Shown here piece after piece: positions 37,674 to 49,461 of a DNA stretch of 64,000 nucleotides. The stretch is from Merdibacter massiliensis. Its GTDB lineage: Bacteria > Bacillota_I > Bacilli_A > Erysipelotrichales > Erysipelotrichaceae. Under the pieces are notes generated by a model, which searched no databases, was not told the origin of the DNA, and saw only the letters and a list, made by a program, of their open reading frames with translations. The translations under genes were made by a program, and so were the position numbers. Numbering within the stretch: position 1 is the stretch's first letter; every line of letters begins with the position of its first letter. The DNA lies in the NCBI RefSeq assembly GCF_900155395.1, contig NZ_LT699726.1, positions 186,001 through 250,000 on the forward strand. The letters run 5' to 3'.

Positions 37674-38447
37674 ATGCGATATGCCATTGTGAGAAAGTTA
37701 GATGAGAATTCGGATCATGTTGCAGATGAAGTAACAAAGAAATTACAAGCTTATGGATGGAAATATGATGAAGAAAATCCGACATTAGTAATTTGTATTG
37801 GAGGAGATGGAACCTTATTGTATGGTGTTCATCAGTATATGGAAAATATCAATCAAATAATGTTTTTAGGGATACATACAGGAACTTTAGGTTTTTTAAC
37901 GGATTATACCCAAGATGAATTAAATGTTTGTTTAAATGATTTGATTTCACGTGAACCTAAAATCAACAAGGCTCCATTATTAAAAATTAAAGTAGATAAA
38001 TGGGAAAATCCTGCATATGCATTGAATGAAATGAGAATAGAAAATGTAATTAAATCACAAAATATGGACATCTATATTGATGGAGAATTTTTTGAAAAAT
38101 GCAGAGGTTCTGGTATATGTTTAAGTACACAAGCAGGTTCTACTGCTTATAACCGATCATTAAAAGGAGCTGTTATTGACAGCGGATTGTCTGTGATGCA
38201 ATTAGCTGAGATTACGCCGATTCAACATTCAAAACATCGTTCATTAGGAAATCCTTATATTATGATGGAAACAAGAAAGGTATCAATGCTTAGCGATGAT
38301 TTTACTACAGCAATGCTATGTTATGATCATATTGCAGTTCCATTGAACGATGCAAAAAAAATTGAAGTCTGTTTTTCAGATAAATATGTAAACTTTGCTC
38401 GATATAGGGAATATAGTTATTTAAGAAGATTGAAGAACCTGTATTAA
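37674..38447 (+). CDS. nadK: NAD kinase
   Basis: A 257-aa kinase making NADP. The GGDGTLL catalytic motif lies in VICIGGDGTLLYGVH, the NE/D motif in ALNEMRIENV, and the glycine-rich segment in SGICLSTQAGSTAYNRSLKG. The start at ATG 37674 follows GGGAAG by 8 nt; the upstream in-frame GTG (37665) is less likely. Confidence 0.94.
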   Translation: MRYAIVRKLDENSDHVADEVTKKLQAYGWKYDEENPTLVICIGGDGTLLYGVHQYMENINQIMFLGIHTGTLGFLTDYTQDELNVCLNDLISREPKINKAPLLKIKVDKWENPAYALNEMRIENVIKSQNMDIYIDGEFFEKCRGSGICLSTQAGSTAYNRSLKGAVIDSGLSVMQLAEITPIQHSKHRSLGNPYIMMETRKVSMLSDDFTTAMLCYDHIAVPLNDAKKIEVCFSDKYVNFARYREYSYLRRLKNLY

Positions 38448-38490
38448 TCCTTATATTTTAAATAAAAGATCTAAAATAATTCATACAGTA

Positions 38491-38524
38491 AAAAAGTCTA
38501 CTTTATATGTGAAGTAGACTTTTA
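38491..38524. terminator. bidirectional terminator between nadK and rodA-like gene
   Basis: Stem AAAAAGTCTACTT / AAGTAGACTTTT with an 8-nt loop. Confidence 0.88.
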
Positions 38525-39724
38525 GTTATACGTAAAATCAGCAAATTTTTGTGCATGAGAACTGATATTCATGATCATGCCGAAGCAAATAAAATAGGAA
38601 AGAATCGAAGAACCACCATAAGAAATCAAAGGCAATGTAATTCCGGTAATAGGAAGTAATCCCGTCACCATACCTAAATTTTGAATTTGCTGGTAAATTA
38701 AAATACCAAGTATACCAGAAATAAAATATTTTTCTGTCATGTTAGAAGTATGAATAGCAATACGTAAAATGTAAAGATCAAGCAATAGGCAAACAATCAA
38801 AACGATGGATGTTCCAATAAAGCCAAATGATTGTCCAATTGTAGCAAAAATAAAGTCTGTTTGTGCTTCCGGAATAGCTTGGGCATCCGGTTGTAATCCA
38901 AATCCAGTAATACCTCCAGATCCTAACGATAATAAAGATGTATACAATTGGTGTCCATATGTCGATAAATTTTCTTCTGGATAAAACCATGCAGTAATAC
39001 GAGACAACTTATAGGAAGCAATGAATTTAGTTAATAATTCATATTGGAAGAAAAAAAGATAAAAGAAAATAAGCAGTACGATTAAAATAAAACCGCCGCC
39101 AATCAAAATCCATTCTTTTTTTATTCCGCTGCACATAAGCATTACAACTAAAGAAATCCCGATGATCAAGCAGATACCTGTATCTGGTTGTAATAATATT
39201 AATAATAAGGCAGGTCCAGCCCACTGAAGTATTTTCTTAAAAAGTTCTATATCGCTTGTGTAAGTGACCATCGATCGATTTAAATTATGCTCGTTGATGA
39301 TATCAGCACAGATAATTACTAATACAATTTTCATAAATTCACTAGGCTGAAAGCTGCCAAACGGAAATTGAAACCAAGAATAAGCACCATTGATACTACT
39401 GGCTAATGGTAAATAAAAACCAAGCAATGCTTCACAAAATCTTGATAGTAATAAATAGATCAAACAGCCAATTAATACAAAATACGCTTTTTTTATATAT
39501 TGCAAGATCGTATCATTTCCAAAAAACATAATAACGCCCATAATGATAAAACCTAAACTGTACCATACAAATTGTTGGATCAGAATAGAAGTACCATTTT
39601 CGGTCATTAAGTTAAATGCGCTGTATATAGATATAAAACTAATTAACATTAAACCGACAAGAATAGATAAGAAGCCATAATCAATACGATTTGGTTGTTT
39701 TGTATATTTAAGTGAACGTTTCAT
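38522..39724 (-). CDS. RodA/FtsW/SpoVE-family peptidoglycan glycosyltransferase
   Basis: A 400-aa SEDS protein with about ten membrane segments. The conserved PSEFMKI motif (QPSEFMKIVLVII) and the later GLLPITGITLPLISYGGSS are diagnostic. Such proteins polymerise lipid II with a partner penicillin-binding protein. RodA (elongation) fits better than FtsW because no division genes are near, but sequence alone does not settle it. ATG 39724 lies 7 nt after GGAG. Confidence 0.9.
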   Translation of the reverse strand: MKRSLKYTKQPNRIDYGFLSILVGLMLISFISIYSAFNLMTENGTSILIQQFVWYSLGFIIMGVIMFFGNDTILQYIKKAYFVLIGCLIYLLLSRFCEALLGFYLPLASSINGAYSWFQFPFGSFQPSEFMKIVLVIICADIINEHNLNRSMVTYTSDIELFKKILQWAGPALLLILLQPDTGICLIIGISLVVMLMCSGIKKEWILIGGGFILIVLLIFFYLFFFQYELLTKFIASYKLSRITAWFYPEENLSTYGHQLYTSLLSLGSGGITGFGLQPDAQAIPEAQTDFIFATIGQSFGFIGTSIVLIVCLLLDLYILRIAIHTSNMTEKYFISGILGILIYQQIQNLGMVTGLLPITGITLPLISYGGSSILSYFICFGMIMNISSHAQKFADFTYN

Positions 39725-39937
39725 TCCATCACTCCTCAATCACTTTAAGTAGTAACATTATAGCACGAAAGCAAATGAAAATACGTTGCAAATGTTGTGA
39801 ACAATAAGAAAAAAATAAATGAAATACATAAAAATACGAAAAAGTGAAAACAAGGATTATGATAAGTGATAATAAATGAAATGACACATTTATGTTATAA
39901 TTATATAGTTAAGTAATAAAAATGGAGTTGAGATGCC

Positions 39938-42472
39938 GTGACAGAAAAAAATAAATTTACCCCGATGATGCAGCATTATCTTCAAATAAAAAAAGAAAAT
40001 CCAGATGCCATCATTTTTTATCGTTTAGGAGATTTTTATGAAATGTTTTTTGATGATGCCAAAACAGCATCTTTAGAATTAGATCTGGTTTTAACCGGTC
40101 GTAATGCTGGTATAGAAGAAAAAGTACCTATGTGCGGAGTACCGCACCATGCTGCTAATTCCTATATACAAAGACTCATACAAAAGGGATATAAAGTGGC
40201 TATCGTTGAACAGGTGGAGGATCCGGCACTTGCAAAAGGGTTAGTACAAAGAGAAGTAATACGTATCGTAACTCCAGGTACAATCATGGATGAGAATTCT
40301 GATGAAAAAAATACAAACTACATTGCGTCTCTATATGATTTTCAATATGGCATATGTGTTGTATTGTGCGAGATGACAACTGGTGAAATGAAGGCACAAT
40401 TAATTGATAAAAGTGTCATAGCATTGCAAAAAGTATTATTATTGAATAATGTAAAAGAAATAGTAGTAGAGCATTATTTTGATAAACGTTTGCGCAATAT
40501 GATTGAAGAAATGCAAACAATCACTATTTCTGCCATGAATCAAGATCAAGTGAAAGAGGAATATGAACATTTATTGATCCATGTAAATGATCAAAAAGTC
40601 CGCCATACATTTGGCTTGTTAATGAATTATTTGGATGAAACACAAAAACGGTCAATGACACATTTGCAGCCAATAGAAATGATCTATGAACAGGAATTTT
40701 TACAGATGGATTATGCCACTAAGAAAAACCTGGAATTAACAAGTTCATTGCACGGAAATGGGAAACAAATGACTTTATGGAATTTTATGGATCATTGTAT
40801 GAGTGCCATGGGATCCCGCTTATTAAAAAAATGGATCGAATATCCTTTGATTCAGCCAGAGCAGATCAAAAAAAGACAAACTGCCGTAAAATATTTAAAT
40901 GATGATTTCATGATTCGAGATGAATTAAAAGAACACTTGCGTTATGTCTATGATCTGGAAAGATTAGGAGCCAGAGTAGCTTATGGAAGTGCGTCTCCTA
41001 GAGATATTTTGCGTTTGATCAAAACGCTTGAACACGCTCCTGTTATTTTTGATATATTCAAAGATTGTCCAAGTTATCCTGAATATAAAACGATAGATAC
41101 TTGTATGGCATTACATGATTTGATTGATGGTGCTATTGTGGAGGAACCGCCGTTGACAATCAAAGACGGTGGGGTTTTTGTAGACGGATATAATGAACGT
41201 TTAGATGAATTGCGGAAAGTGAGCAGAGATGGAAAAAGCTGGATCTTAGAATTAGAGGCAAAAGAAAGAGAAAGAACAGGAGTTAAATCATTAAAAATAG
41301 GCTATAATCGTGTTTTCGGTTATTATATAGAAGTAAGAAAAGGAAATTTAGCTGCTATCAAACCAGAATTTGGATATGTTCGCAAACAAACACTTGCAAA
41401 TGCAGAACGTTACATTACAGAAGAATTAAAAGAAAAAGAAGATACGATCTTACATGCGCAAGAAGAAAAAATAAGATTAGAAGCAGAGTTATTTACTGAT
41501 TTATTGAATCAGATCAAAGTTTATCTGCCAAAACTGCATGATCTTGCAAATGCCTTGGCAACAATCGATGTGTTTTATTCACTGGCACAATTAGCAAGTG
41601 AGCATGGATACATCTGTCCACAGTTTCATAAGGGTCATCAAATTGAAATCATAGAGGGAAAACATCCTATTTTAGAAAGTATGATGAAAAAGAAAAGATA
41701 TGTATCAAATGATTTAAAAATGGATGAACAACAAACGATCAGCATTATCACAGGACCTAATATGGGTGGAAAATCTACATTCATGCGGCAGAATGCATTA
41801 TTGGTCATCATGGCACAGATCGGCAGTTTCGTACCAGCAAAAAGTGCATTATTGCCGGTATTTGATCAGATATTTACAAGAATAGGTGCCAGTGATGATA
41901 TCTTAAGCGGAAAATCTACTTTTATGGTAGAAATGATGGAAGCCAATCATGCATTACAGCATGCTACGGAAAATTCTCTTATTTTATTTGATGAAATAGG
42001 AAGAGGTACATCTACTTATGATGGTATGGCATTGGCACAAGCCATGATCGAGTATATCGATGAATATCTTCATGCGAAAACTTTATTTTCTACACATTAT
42101 CATGAATTGACGCAATTAGGAGAAGAGAGTCCTACTATTCATAATTTACATGTAGAGGTGCATGAAGAACAAGAAGAAGTGACTTTCTTATACAGAATGA
42201 TAGAAGGAAAAGCAGATAAATCATACGGAATCAATGTTGCACGCTTAGCAAAGCTTCCTGAGATAGTATTGGAAAGAGCAAAACAAATTCTTGAAGGATT
42301 AGAATTGCAAGGGGATGCAGGAATTTATCAACCGCAGATGATGGTAGTGGAAAAAGAAGATCCACAAATGAAAGAAATTGCTGATTTGATCGATATGATC
42401 GATGTAAATTCTATGACACCGTTGGATGCATTAAATTTTTTATGTGAATTAAAAAATAAAAGAAAAAAATAA
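39938..42472 (+). CDS. mutS: DNA mismatch repair protein MutS
   Basis: An 844-aa mismatch sensor. The N-terminal mismatch-wedge motif reads FYRLGDFYEMFFDDA (about residues 27-41), with the Phe-x-Glu in FYEMF. The ATPase at about 600-790 has Walker A GPNMGGKSTFMRQ and LILFDEIGRGTSTYDG. The start is GTG with GGAG upstream. A perfect terminator follows at 42495-42534. mutL is 7 kb away and not linked here. Confidence 0.97.
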   Translation: MTEKNKFTPMMQHYLQIKKENPDAIIFYRLGDFYEMFFDDAKTASLELDLVLTGRNAGIEEKVPMCGVPHHAANSYIQRLIQKGYKVAIVEQVEDPALAKGLVQREVIRIVTPGTIMDENSDEKNTNYIASLYDFQYGICVVLCEMTTGEMKAQLIDKSVIALQKVLLLNNVKEIVVEHYFDKRLRNMIEEMQTITISAMNQDQVKEEYEHLLIHVNDQKVRHTFGLLMNYLDETQKRSMTHLQPIEMIYEQEFLQMDYATKKNLELTSSLHGNGKQMTLWNFMDHCMSAMGSRLLKKWIEYPLIQPEQIKKRQTAVKYLNDDFMIRDELKEHLRYVYDLERLGARVAYGSASPRDILRLIKTLEHAPVIFDIFKDCPSYPEYKTIDTCMALHDLIDGAIVEEPPLTIKDGGVFVDGYNERLDELRKVSRDGKSWILELEAKERERTGVKSLKIGYNRVFGYYIEVRKGNLAAIKPEFGYVRKQTLANAERYITEELKEKEDTILHAQEEKIRLEAELFTDLLNQIKVYLPKLHDLANALATIDVFYSLAQLASEHGYICPQFHKGHQIEIIEGKHPILESMMKKKRYVSNDLKMDEQQTISIITGPNMGGKSTFMRQNALLVIMAQIGSFVPAKSALLPVFDQIFTRIGASDDILSGKSTFMVEMMEANHALQHATENSLILFDEIGRGTSTYDGMALAQAMIEYIDEYLHAKTLFSTHYHELTQLGEESPTIHNLHVEVHEEQEEVTFLYRMIEGKADKSYGINVARLAKLPEIVLERAKQILEGLELQGDAGIYQPQMMVVEKEDPQMKEIADLIDMIDVNSMTPLDALNFLCELKNKRKK

Positions 42473-42494
42473 AATAAGATAACAGTATAAATAA

Positions 42495-42534
42495 AAAAGA
42501 GAGGATTTACTAAATTGCAAATCCTCTCTTTTAA
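42495..42534. terminator. bidirectional terminator after mutS
   Basis: Perfect 14-bp stem AAAAGAGAGGATTT / AAATCCTCTCTTTT with a 10-nt loop. Confidence 0.92.
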
Positions 42535-42535
42535 A

Positions 42536-43558
42536 TTACCAAATACCTAACACATGCTGCATCATTAAAGAGACAAAGGCAATCATCACCCAGCAGATAA
42601 AGCCAAGTAAAATAGGTTTGCCGCCTGTTTTAACTAAGCGTACGACATCAGTGTTTAATCCAATAGCAGCCATTGCCATAATGATAAAGAATTTTGATAA
42701 TTCTTTTAATGGTGCAAAGATTGCTGTATCAATACCTGCGCTTGCAGCTATCGTTGTAATGATACTGGCCAATACAAAGAATAGAATGAAAAATGGAAAC
42801 ACTTTTTTCAGTGAAAATGTATTAGCAGAATTTCCTTGTTTTGCTTTTCTTGTACGATAAAGTGCCAAAACCAATGTAATAGGAATAATTGCTAAAGTAC
42901 GTGTTAATTTAACAATTGTTGCATAATCCAGCGTATTTGCACCAGGATGCATGCCGTCCCATGCAGCGGCAGCTGCTGTAACAGAAGAAGTATCATTGAC
43001 AGCGGTACCCGCAAATAATCCAAAACCGTCATTAGAAAGACCTAATAAAGAACCTAGAGTTGGAAAAATTAAAGCAGCAATAATGTTAAACAGAAAGATA
43101 ACAGATATAGATTGTGCAACTTCTTCATCTTTAGCTTCAATAACAGGTGCTGTTGCTGCGATGGCTGAACCACCGCAAATAGAAGAACCCACACCAACCA
43201 ATGTAGAAATATTGGTTGGTATTTTTGCAATTTTATGAAAAACAAATGCAACAATAAGAGAGGTTGAAATAGTTGAGATAATTACCGGCAAAGAAATTGC
43301 GCCGACGTGAGCAATTTCCATCAGATTTAATCCAAATCCTAACAAAATAACTGCCAGTTGCAATATTTTTTTAGATGTGTAAGTGATACCTTTTTGTACA
43401 ATTGGTTTAGGAGAATATATCTGTGCAATAATCATACCGATAATGATAGCAAATACAGAACCTCCAATAATTGGAAATTGCTTTCCTAAGAGCCAACAAG
43501 GAATTGAAATGATGAAACAAACAGCAATTCCAGGGGATAAAGTTTTGATTTTTTCCAT
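42536..43558 (-). CDS. YeiH/UPF0324-family putative anion transporter
   Basis: A 340-aa membrane protein with about ten helices. It starts [20 protein letters not shown]; the [17 protein letters not shown] and [15 protein letters not shown] segments are characteristic of the family proposed to export sulfate-like anions. ATG 43558 has GGAGG 8 nt upstream. It is divergent from a LysR regulator, the usual arrangement for yeiH-type genes. The substrate is not proven. Confidence 0.88.
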   Translation of the reverse strand: MEKIKTLSPGIAVCFIISIPCWLLGKQFPIIGGSVFAIIIGMIIAQIYSPKPIVQKGITYTSKKILQLAVILLGFGLNLMEIAHVGAISLPVIISTISTSLIVAFVFHKIAKIPTNISTLVGVGSSICGGSAIAATAPVIEAKDEEVAQSISVIFLFNIIAALIFPTLGSLLGLSNDGFGLFAGTAVNDTSSVTAAAAAWDGMHPGANTLDYATIVKLTRTLAIIPITLVLALYRTRKAKQGNSANTFSLKKVFPFFILFFVLASIITTIAASAGIDTAIFAPLKELSKFFIIMAMAAIGLNTDVVRLVKTGGKPILLGFICWVMIAFVSLMMQHVLGIW

Positions 43559-43661
43559 TTTTTTTCCTCCAAACAAAACATAGTATAAAACAATTTATCC
43601 ATTATGTATAATTATAATATATAATAAATGTATAAAATATTTTTATGGATGGAGGATCCTT

Positions 43662-44540
43662 ATGTTTGATTATCGTATAGAGACTTTTTTAGCAGCAGCA
43701 AAGACTTTAAATTTTACAGCAGCAGCAAAACAGTTGCATATTACCCAGCCTGCTGTTTCCACGCATATTCATCAATTGGAACAGGAATATCAAACAAAGT
43801 TTTTCCAACAAGCAGGAAAACAAATCCAATTGACGGAAAATGGTAAATTATTTTTTCAAGTAGCGTCTAGAATGAAAAATGATGATCGGCATATGCGGCA
43901 AAGTTTTTTGTCAGGCAAGGAGATCATAGAATTAAATTTTGGAACAACACTGTCAATAGCAGATTATTGCTTGGAAAAATCATTTCAGAAATTATGGAGC
44001 CGGTACCCCAATTTACATTTATGTTTATCCGTTCAAAATACAAAGACACTATTGGAAAGAATTCACCAAGGAAGCCTAGATTTTGCAATCGTAGAAGGTT
44101 ATTTTTCAAAAGAGTTATACGATTTTATTCCTTTTCAAACACAAGCGTACATTCCAGTCTGTCATCCAAAACATCAATTTTTAAGATCAATCAATTCAAT
44201 TCAAGATTTGCGAGGAGAACCATTATTGATACGTGAGCAGGGGTCTGGCACAAGAGAAATACTGGAACGATTGTTATCGGTTCATGAGTTGACGCTGCAA
44301 GATTTTCAGGTGAAAGCAGAAATTGGCAGTTTACATGTGATCAAACAATTTGTTTTATCCGATATCGGCATTTCTTTTTTCTATCGGCCGGTGGTTGAAC
44401 AAGAATTAAAAGAGAATCAATTAAAACAGATCATGATCAAAGAAAAATGCTCTCATACATTTTCATTAGTATGGTCGAAAAAGAGTATCTTTTCACTGCA
44501 GTATAAAGAAATCGGAAATATTTTAACTGTTGATCAATAA
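43662..44540 (+). CDS. LysR-family transcriptional regulator
   Basis: A 292-aa regulator. The N-terminal winged HTH reads AAKTLNFTAAAKQLHITQPA, then VSTHIHQLEQEYQTKFF; the C-terminal periplasmic-binding-like domain follows (FGTTLSIADYCLEKSF). Divergent from the yeiH-type gene 100 bp away, it probably controls that gene. GGAGG precedes the ATG, and a terminator (44545-44584) follows. Confidence 0.93.
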   Translation: MFDYRIETFLAAAKTLNFTAAAKQLHITQPAVSTHIHQLEQEYQTKFFQQAGKQIQLTENGKLFFQVASRMKNDDRHMRQSFLSGKEIIELNFGTTLSIADYCLEKSFQKLWSRYPNLHLCLSVQNTKTLLERIHQGSLDFAIVEGYFSKELYDFIPFQTQAYIPVCHPKHQFLRSINSIQDLRGEPLLIREQGSGTREILERLLSVHELTLQDFQVKAEIGSLHVIKQFVLSDIGISFFYRPVVEQELKENQLKQIMIKEKCSHTFSLVWSKKSIFSLQYKEIGNILTVDQ

Positions 44541-44544
44541 GAAG

Positions 44545-44584
44545 AAATATGACATTTACGATGTTTCGTGTGTCATATTTTTTT
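44545..44584 (+). terminator. terminator after the LysR gene
   Basis: Stem AAATATGACA / TGTCATATTT with a T7 tract. Confidence 0.85.
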
Positions 44585-44708
44585 ATGAAAAGATAAAAAA
44601 CTGTAATTATGTCACAGAGAATATAAAAATGTGTCATTTTTTCATATTTTTTTAATGCTTATAATTGTCTTGTAAACAGAAGGCCGACTGTTGAGAAAGG
44701 GGGAGTGA

Positions 44709-46163
<1,455 letters not shown>

Positions 46164-46179
46164 AAGGAGGTTTTCTATC

Positions 46180-47562
46180 ATGACTATTCAAGAAACGTCT
46201 ACTAAGATCATTGAATATTTAGGTGGTAAAAATAATATCATTAGTTATACACATTGCGCGACTCGTCTACGTTTTAATCTACGTGATGCAAATAAAGCTG
46301 ATATGGATGCAATAAAAAAATTAGACGGCGTGTTAGGTTCTGCTTTTCAAGGCGGGCAGCATCAGGTCATCATTGGTCCAAATGTAGATACATATTATCA
46401 AGAAATTGAAAAACAAATTGCAGATACAAGCAAGGCAGCTCCAATTTCAGATGAAAATTTAGATGATGTTAAGAAAAAAGGCGTTGTTAATCTAGTATTA
46501 GACACTTTAACAAGTATTTTGTCTCCAATCATTCCGGCATTTTGTGCTGCAGGTATGTTGAAGGTCGTACTTTTAACTTTAGTATCGATTGGCGCTATTT
46601 CTGATTCTTCAGCTACATATACTGTGTTTAGTAATATTTCTGATGTAGCTTTCTATTTCCTGCCTTTTTTGGTAGCAGTAACATCTGCAAAACGTTTTAA
46701 AGTTAATGAGGGATTGGCTATCATCGTTGCCGGCGCATTGCTTTATCCTTCTTTTATCAATGCAGTTTCTGCAGGAGAAAGCATGACGATATTTGGAATC
46801 AATATTCCAATGTATACCTACTCATCAACTATTTTCCCAGCATTATTAGGTGTTTTGTTACTAAGTTATGTATATAAATTATTTGATAAGATCATTAGTT
46901 ATGGACCAATCAAGCTATTATTAGTCCCACTGTTATCTATTCTTATAACAGTACCTCTGGTATATCTGATTGTTGCTCCATTAGGAAACTGGGGTTCTGA
47001 AATTATCGGTGGTGGAATTGAATGGATGTTGAATACATTAGGACCTATTGCTGGTTTAGTTATTGGTTTCTTCTATCCAATTTTGGTTCTTACTGGATTA
47101 CATCAAGGAATGAGTGCTATTCAAATCATGGAAGTTTCTACTTATGGATATACAATTTTATTAGCTGTCGCTTTGTTCCACAACTTTGCTGAAGCCGGAG
47201 CATCTTTCGGTGTAGCATTTGCATCAAAAGACAAGCAAATGAAGAGCATTGCGGCTGAAACAGGTATTACAGCATTTATCGGTGTTACAGAACCTGCCCT
47301 ATATACGGTCATGACAAATGATCGTTATGCAATGCTTTCTTCCATGATCGGCTGTGCAGCTGGCGGTTTCTTCAGTTTATTGTTTGGTCTTCGCGGATAT
47401 GCTTATGTTTGGCCTAATTTCTTTAGTATTCCTTCTTTTGTAGGTCCAGAAAGCCCATTGTTTGCAGTAGTGATTACATTGTTGATTACAATGGCAGTTG
47501 CATTTATTATGCCAACGATATTTGTAAAATTGAAACTGACCACTTTTAAGAAAAACAATTAA
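46180..47562 (+). CDS. PTS EIIBC, beta-glucoside/sucrose type, no EIIA
   Basis: A 460-aa permease. The N-terminal EIIB has the phospho-cysteine Cys26 in THCATRLRFNL. The EIIC channel follows with about ten helices, the GLHQGMSAIQIME motif and FIGVTEPALYTVM. There is no C-terminal EIIA, so an EIIA-Glc must come from elsewhere. ATG 46180 has AAGGAGG 8 nt upstream. It pairs with the GH1 enzyme. Confidence 0.94.
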   Translation: MTIQETSTKIIEYLGGKNNIISYTHCATRLRFNLRDANKADMDAIKKLDGVLGSAFQGGQHQVIIGPNVDTYYQEIEKQIADTSKAAPISDENLDDVKKKGVVNLVLDTLTSILSPIIPAFCAAGMLKVVLLTLVSIGAISDSSATYTVFSNISDVAFYFLPFLVAVTSAKRFKVNEGLAIIVAGALLYPSFINAVSAGESMTIFGINIPMYTYSSTIFPALLGVLLLSYVYKLFDKIISYGPIKLLLVPLLSILITVPLVYLIVAPLGNWGSEIIGGGIEWMLNTLGPIAGLVIGFFYPILVLTGLHQGMSAIQIMEVSTYGYTILLAVALFHNFAEAGASFGVAFASKDKQMKSIAAETGITAFIGVTEPALYTVMTNDRYAMLSSMIGCAAGGFFSLLFGLRGYAYVWPNFFSIPSFVGPESPLFAVVITLLITMAVAFIMPTIFVKLKLTTFKKNN

Positions 47563-47652
47563 ACATTGTAGAGAGTACAAGATATTATATAATGATATTG
47601 TCTTTTTATAGGACAATATCATTATTTCTATTTAAAAATTGAGGTGATAGAT

Positions 47653-48342
47653 ATGGATATGTTTATTGGTCCACTGTTTAATTCAGCGATGGTCATTATT
47701 GGAACAATTGCAGGAATTATATTTAAAAAATACTTAAAACCTACCGCACAGGATATTGTACTCAAGGGGCTTGGATTTGTTACGATTTACATAGCAATCG
47801 GATCTATATTGGATTCAGCTAGTGGAATCAATGTATTGATTTCTATGTCTGTAGGTGCTTTTATTGGAGAAACATTTGACTTGGAAAAACGTTTTAATCA
47901 AATGGGTGATTGGCTGCAAGCAAAATTTGGAAAAGGAAATTCACAATTTTCAGATGGATTTATTGAAGCCAGTTTATTATTTTGTATGGGGTCTATGGGA
48001 ATCTTAGGTTCATTAGAAAGTGGATTGATGCATACACACAATACATTGTTTTCAAAAGGGTTGTTAGACGGTATTGCTTCTGTGTTCTTCTCTGCTAAAA
48101 AAGGAATTTCAGTTGCATTTGCCGGTATCGTATTATTTATTTATCAAGGTTCGCTGACGGCTTTGTCATCTTTGTTAGCACCTGTCTTGAATGATCAGTG
48201 TATGGCACAAATCAATGTGGTAGGAGGAATCATCCTATTATCTGTTGCTTTTAATTTATTAGGTATAGGGAAATTTAAATCAATGAATTATGTTCCTGCA
48301 ATTATTGTTTCTGTTCTTTTGACTTTATTATTCCAAATTTAA
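47653..48342 (+). CDS. DUF554-family membrane protein
   Basis: A 229-aa protein with about six hydrophobic helices, starting MDMFIGPLFNSAMVIIGTIA. Conserved features are VGAFIGETFDLE and LFCMGSMGILGSLESGL, typical of DUF554 (YdfK-like). The function is not known. ATG 47653 follows GAGGTG. It lies between the beta-glucoside PTS and its AraC regulator, in the same direction, so it may belong to that operon. Confidence 0.87.
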   Translation: MDMFIGPLFNSAMVIIGTIAGIIFKKYLKPTAQDIVLKGLGFVTIYIAIGSILDSASGINVLISMSVGAFIGETFDLEKRFNQMGDWLQAKFGKGNSQFSDGFIEASLLFCMGSMGILGSLESGLMHTHNTLFSKGLLDGIASVFFSAKKGISVAFAGIVLFIYQGSLTALSSLLAPVLNDQCMAQINVVGGIILLSVAFNLLGIGKFKSMNYVPAIIVSVLLTLLFQI

Positions 48343-48356
48343 ATAAGAGGTAAATC

Positions 48357-49358
48357 ATGTATTTTCCATCAATTGATGAGTATCTAAGAAGAGAAACAAC
48401 ATCAGAGAAATGGCATAAAGACCATCCTGGGGAAATCAGCAGATTATATTCAAATGCACGTTATTTTAAAGAAGTAAAAAAAGGAGTCTATTATACAAAT
48501 TTGTCTCCAGAATTTAGGATCAATGATTTGATCGTAATGAAAGAAAGCAGATATACAAGACTGTATCCAGGCTTTCATGATTATTATGAAATTACTTTTA
48601 TATATTCAGGAAAAAGTACCTATTATATACATAACAAGGAGATACATCTAAATCAAGGGGATATCATTTTAATTCAAAAAGGTGTCGTAAGAGCATCCGA
48701 TTATAGCGATACAAATGATATTATAGTGAATATCGTATTTAAAGAAGAAATGGTAAATTTAGATTTTTTAAAAGATTTTTCCGATAATAACTACGTGTAT
48801 GAATTCTTTTCAAATAGTTTTTTTCAAAATGGAAATGAAGATGGTTTTATGGTGATTCACAACCATGAAAATCATCTATTGGAATTAGCTTTGGAATGTA
48901 TCTGTACTTTATACTATTCTGAACGTAAATTTAATTATACGCAATTAATGTCAGATTATTTTCATGTATTGTTTCAACAACTGATCACAACAATAAATGA
49001 TAAAGGCTCTTTTGTCAGCCAAAAAGAAAAAAATAATTATGTTATCTATCAGATATTGAACTATGTATCTTCCCATTATCAAGATGGTTCATTAAAAACC
49101 ATGTCGAAAGAATTAGGATATAATTATAATTATCTAAGTAATCTGATACGGCAAAGTTTAGGTAAGTCATTTTCGCAAATTAAACAGGAATATCAATTGA
49201 ATATTGCCTATCGTTTATTAAAAAGCAGTGATTTGCCTATTTATGAGATATGTCAGCAATGCGGATTTCAGAATCGTAATTATTTTTATAAAAAGTTTAA
49301 ACAACGTTATGAAATTTCGCCTATGCAATTACGCATGCAGGAAAAAATGGTTATATAA
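48357..49358 (+). CDS. AraC-family transcriptional regulator
   Basis: A 333-aa regulator. An N-terminal cupin-like sensing part (HDYYEITFIYSGKSTYYIHN, then LNQGDIILIQKG) precedes a C-terminal double HTH (KTMSKELGYNYNYLSNLIRQ, then IYEICQQCGFQNRNYFYKKF). It probably controls the GH1/PTS operon upstream, with which it may be co-transcribed. GAGG lies before the ATG. Confidence 0.92.
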   Translation: MYFPSIDEYLRRETTSEKWHKDHPGEISRLYSNARYFKEVKKGVYYTNLSPEFRINDLIVMKESRYTRLYPGFHDYYEITFIYSGKSTYYIHNKEIHLNQGDIILIQKGVVRASDYSDTNDIIVNIVFKEEMVNLDFLKDFSDNNYVYEFFSNSFFQNGNEDGFMVIHNHENHLLELALECICTLYYSERKFNYTQLMSDYFHVLFQQLITTINDKGSFVSQKEKNNYVIYQILNYVSSHYQDGSLKTMSKELGYNYNYLSNLIRQSLGKSFSQIKQEYQLNIAYRLLKSSDLPIYEICQQCGFQNRNYFYKKFKQRYEISPMQLRMQEKMVI

Positions 49359-49369
49359 ATATTAGAACA

Positions 49370-49396
49370 AGATCTCAGAGCGGAGATCTTTTTTTG
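49370..49396 (+). terminator. terminator after the AraC gene
   Basis: Perfect 7-bp stem AGATCTC / GAGATCT with a 6-nt loop and a T7 tract. Confidence 0.88.
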
Positions 49397-49461
49397 GCTG
49401 ATTAGGTTTCTTTCAAAAAATAGTTTATAATAAGAAAGTATAAAAAACAGGAGTAAAACAA

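Noticed and set aside
37943-37958. Third parS-like site inside nadK (TTTCACGTGAA core)
   Set aside because: Only 12 of 16 bases match the consensus; the two perfect sites are far better, so I do not call it.
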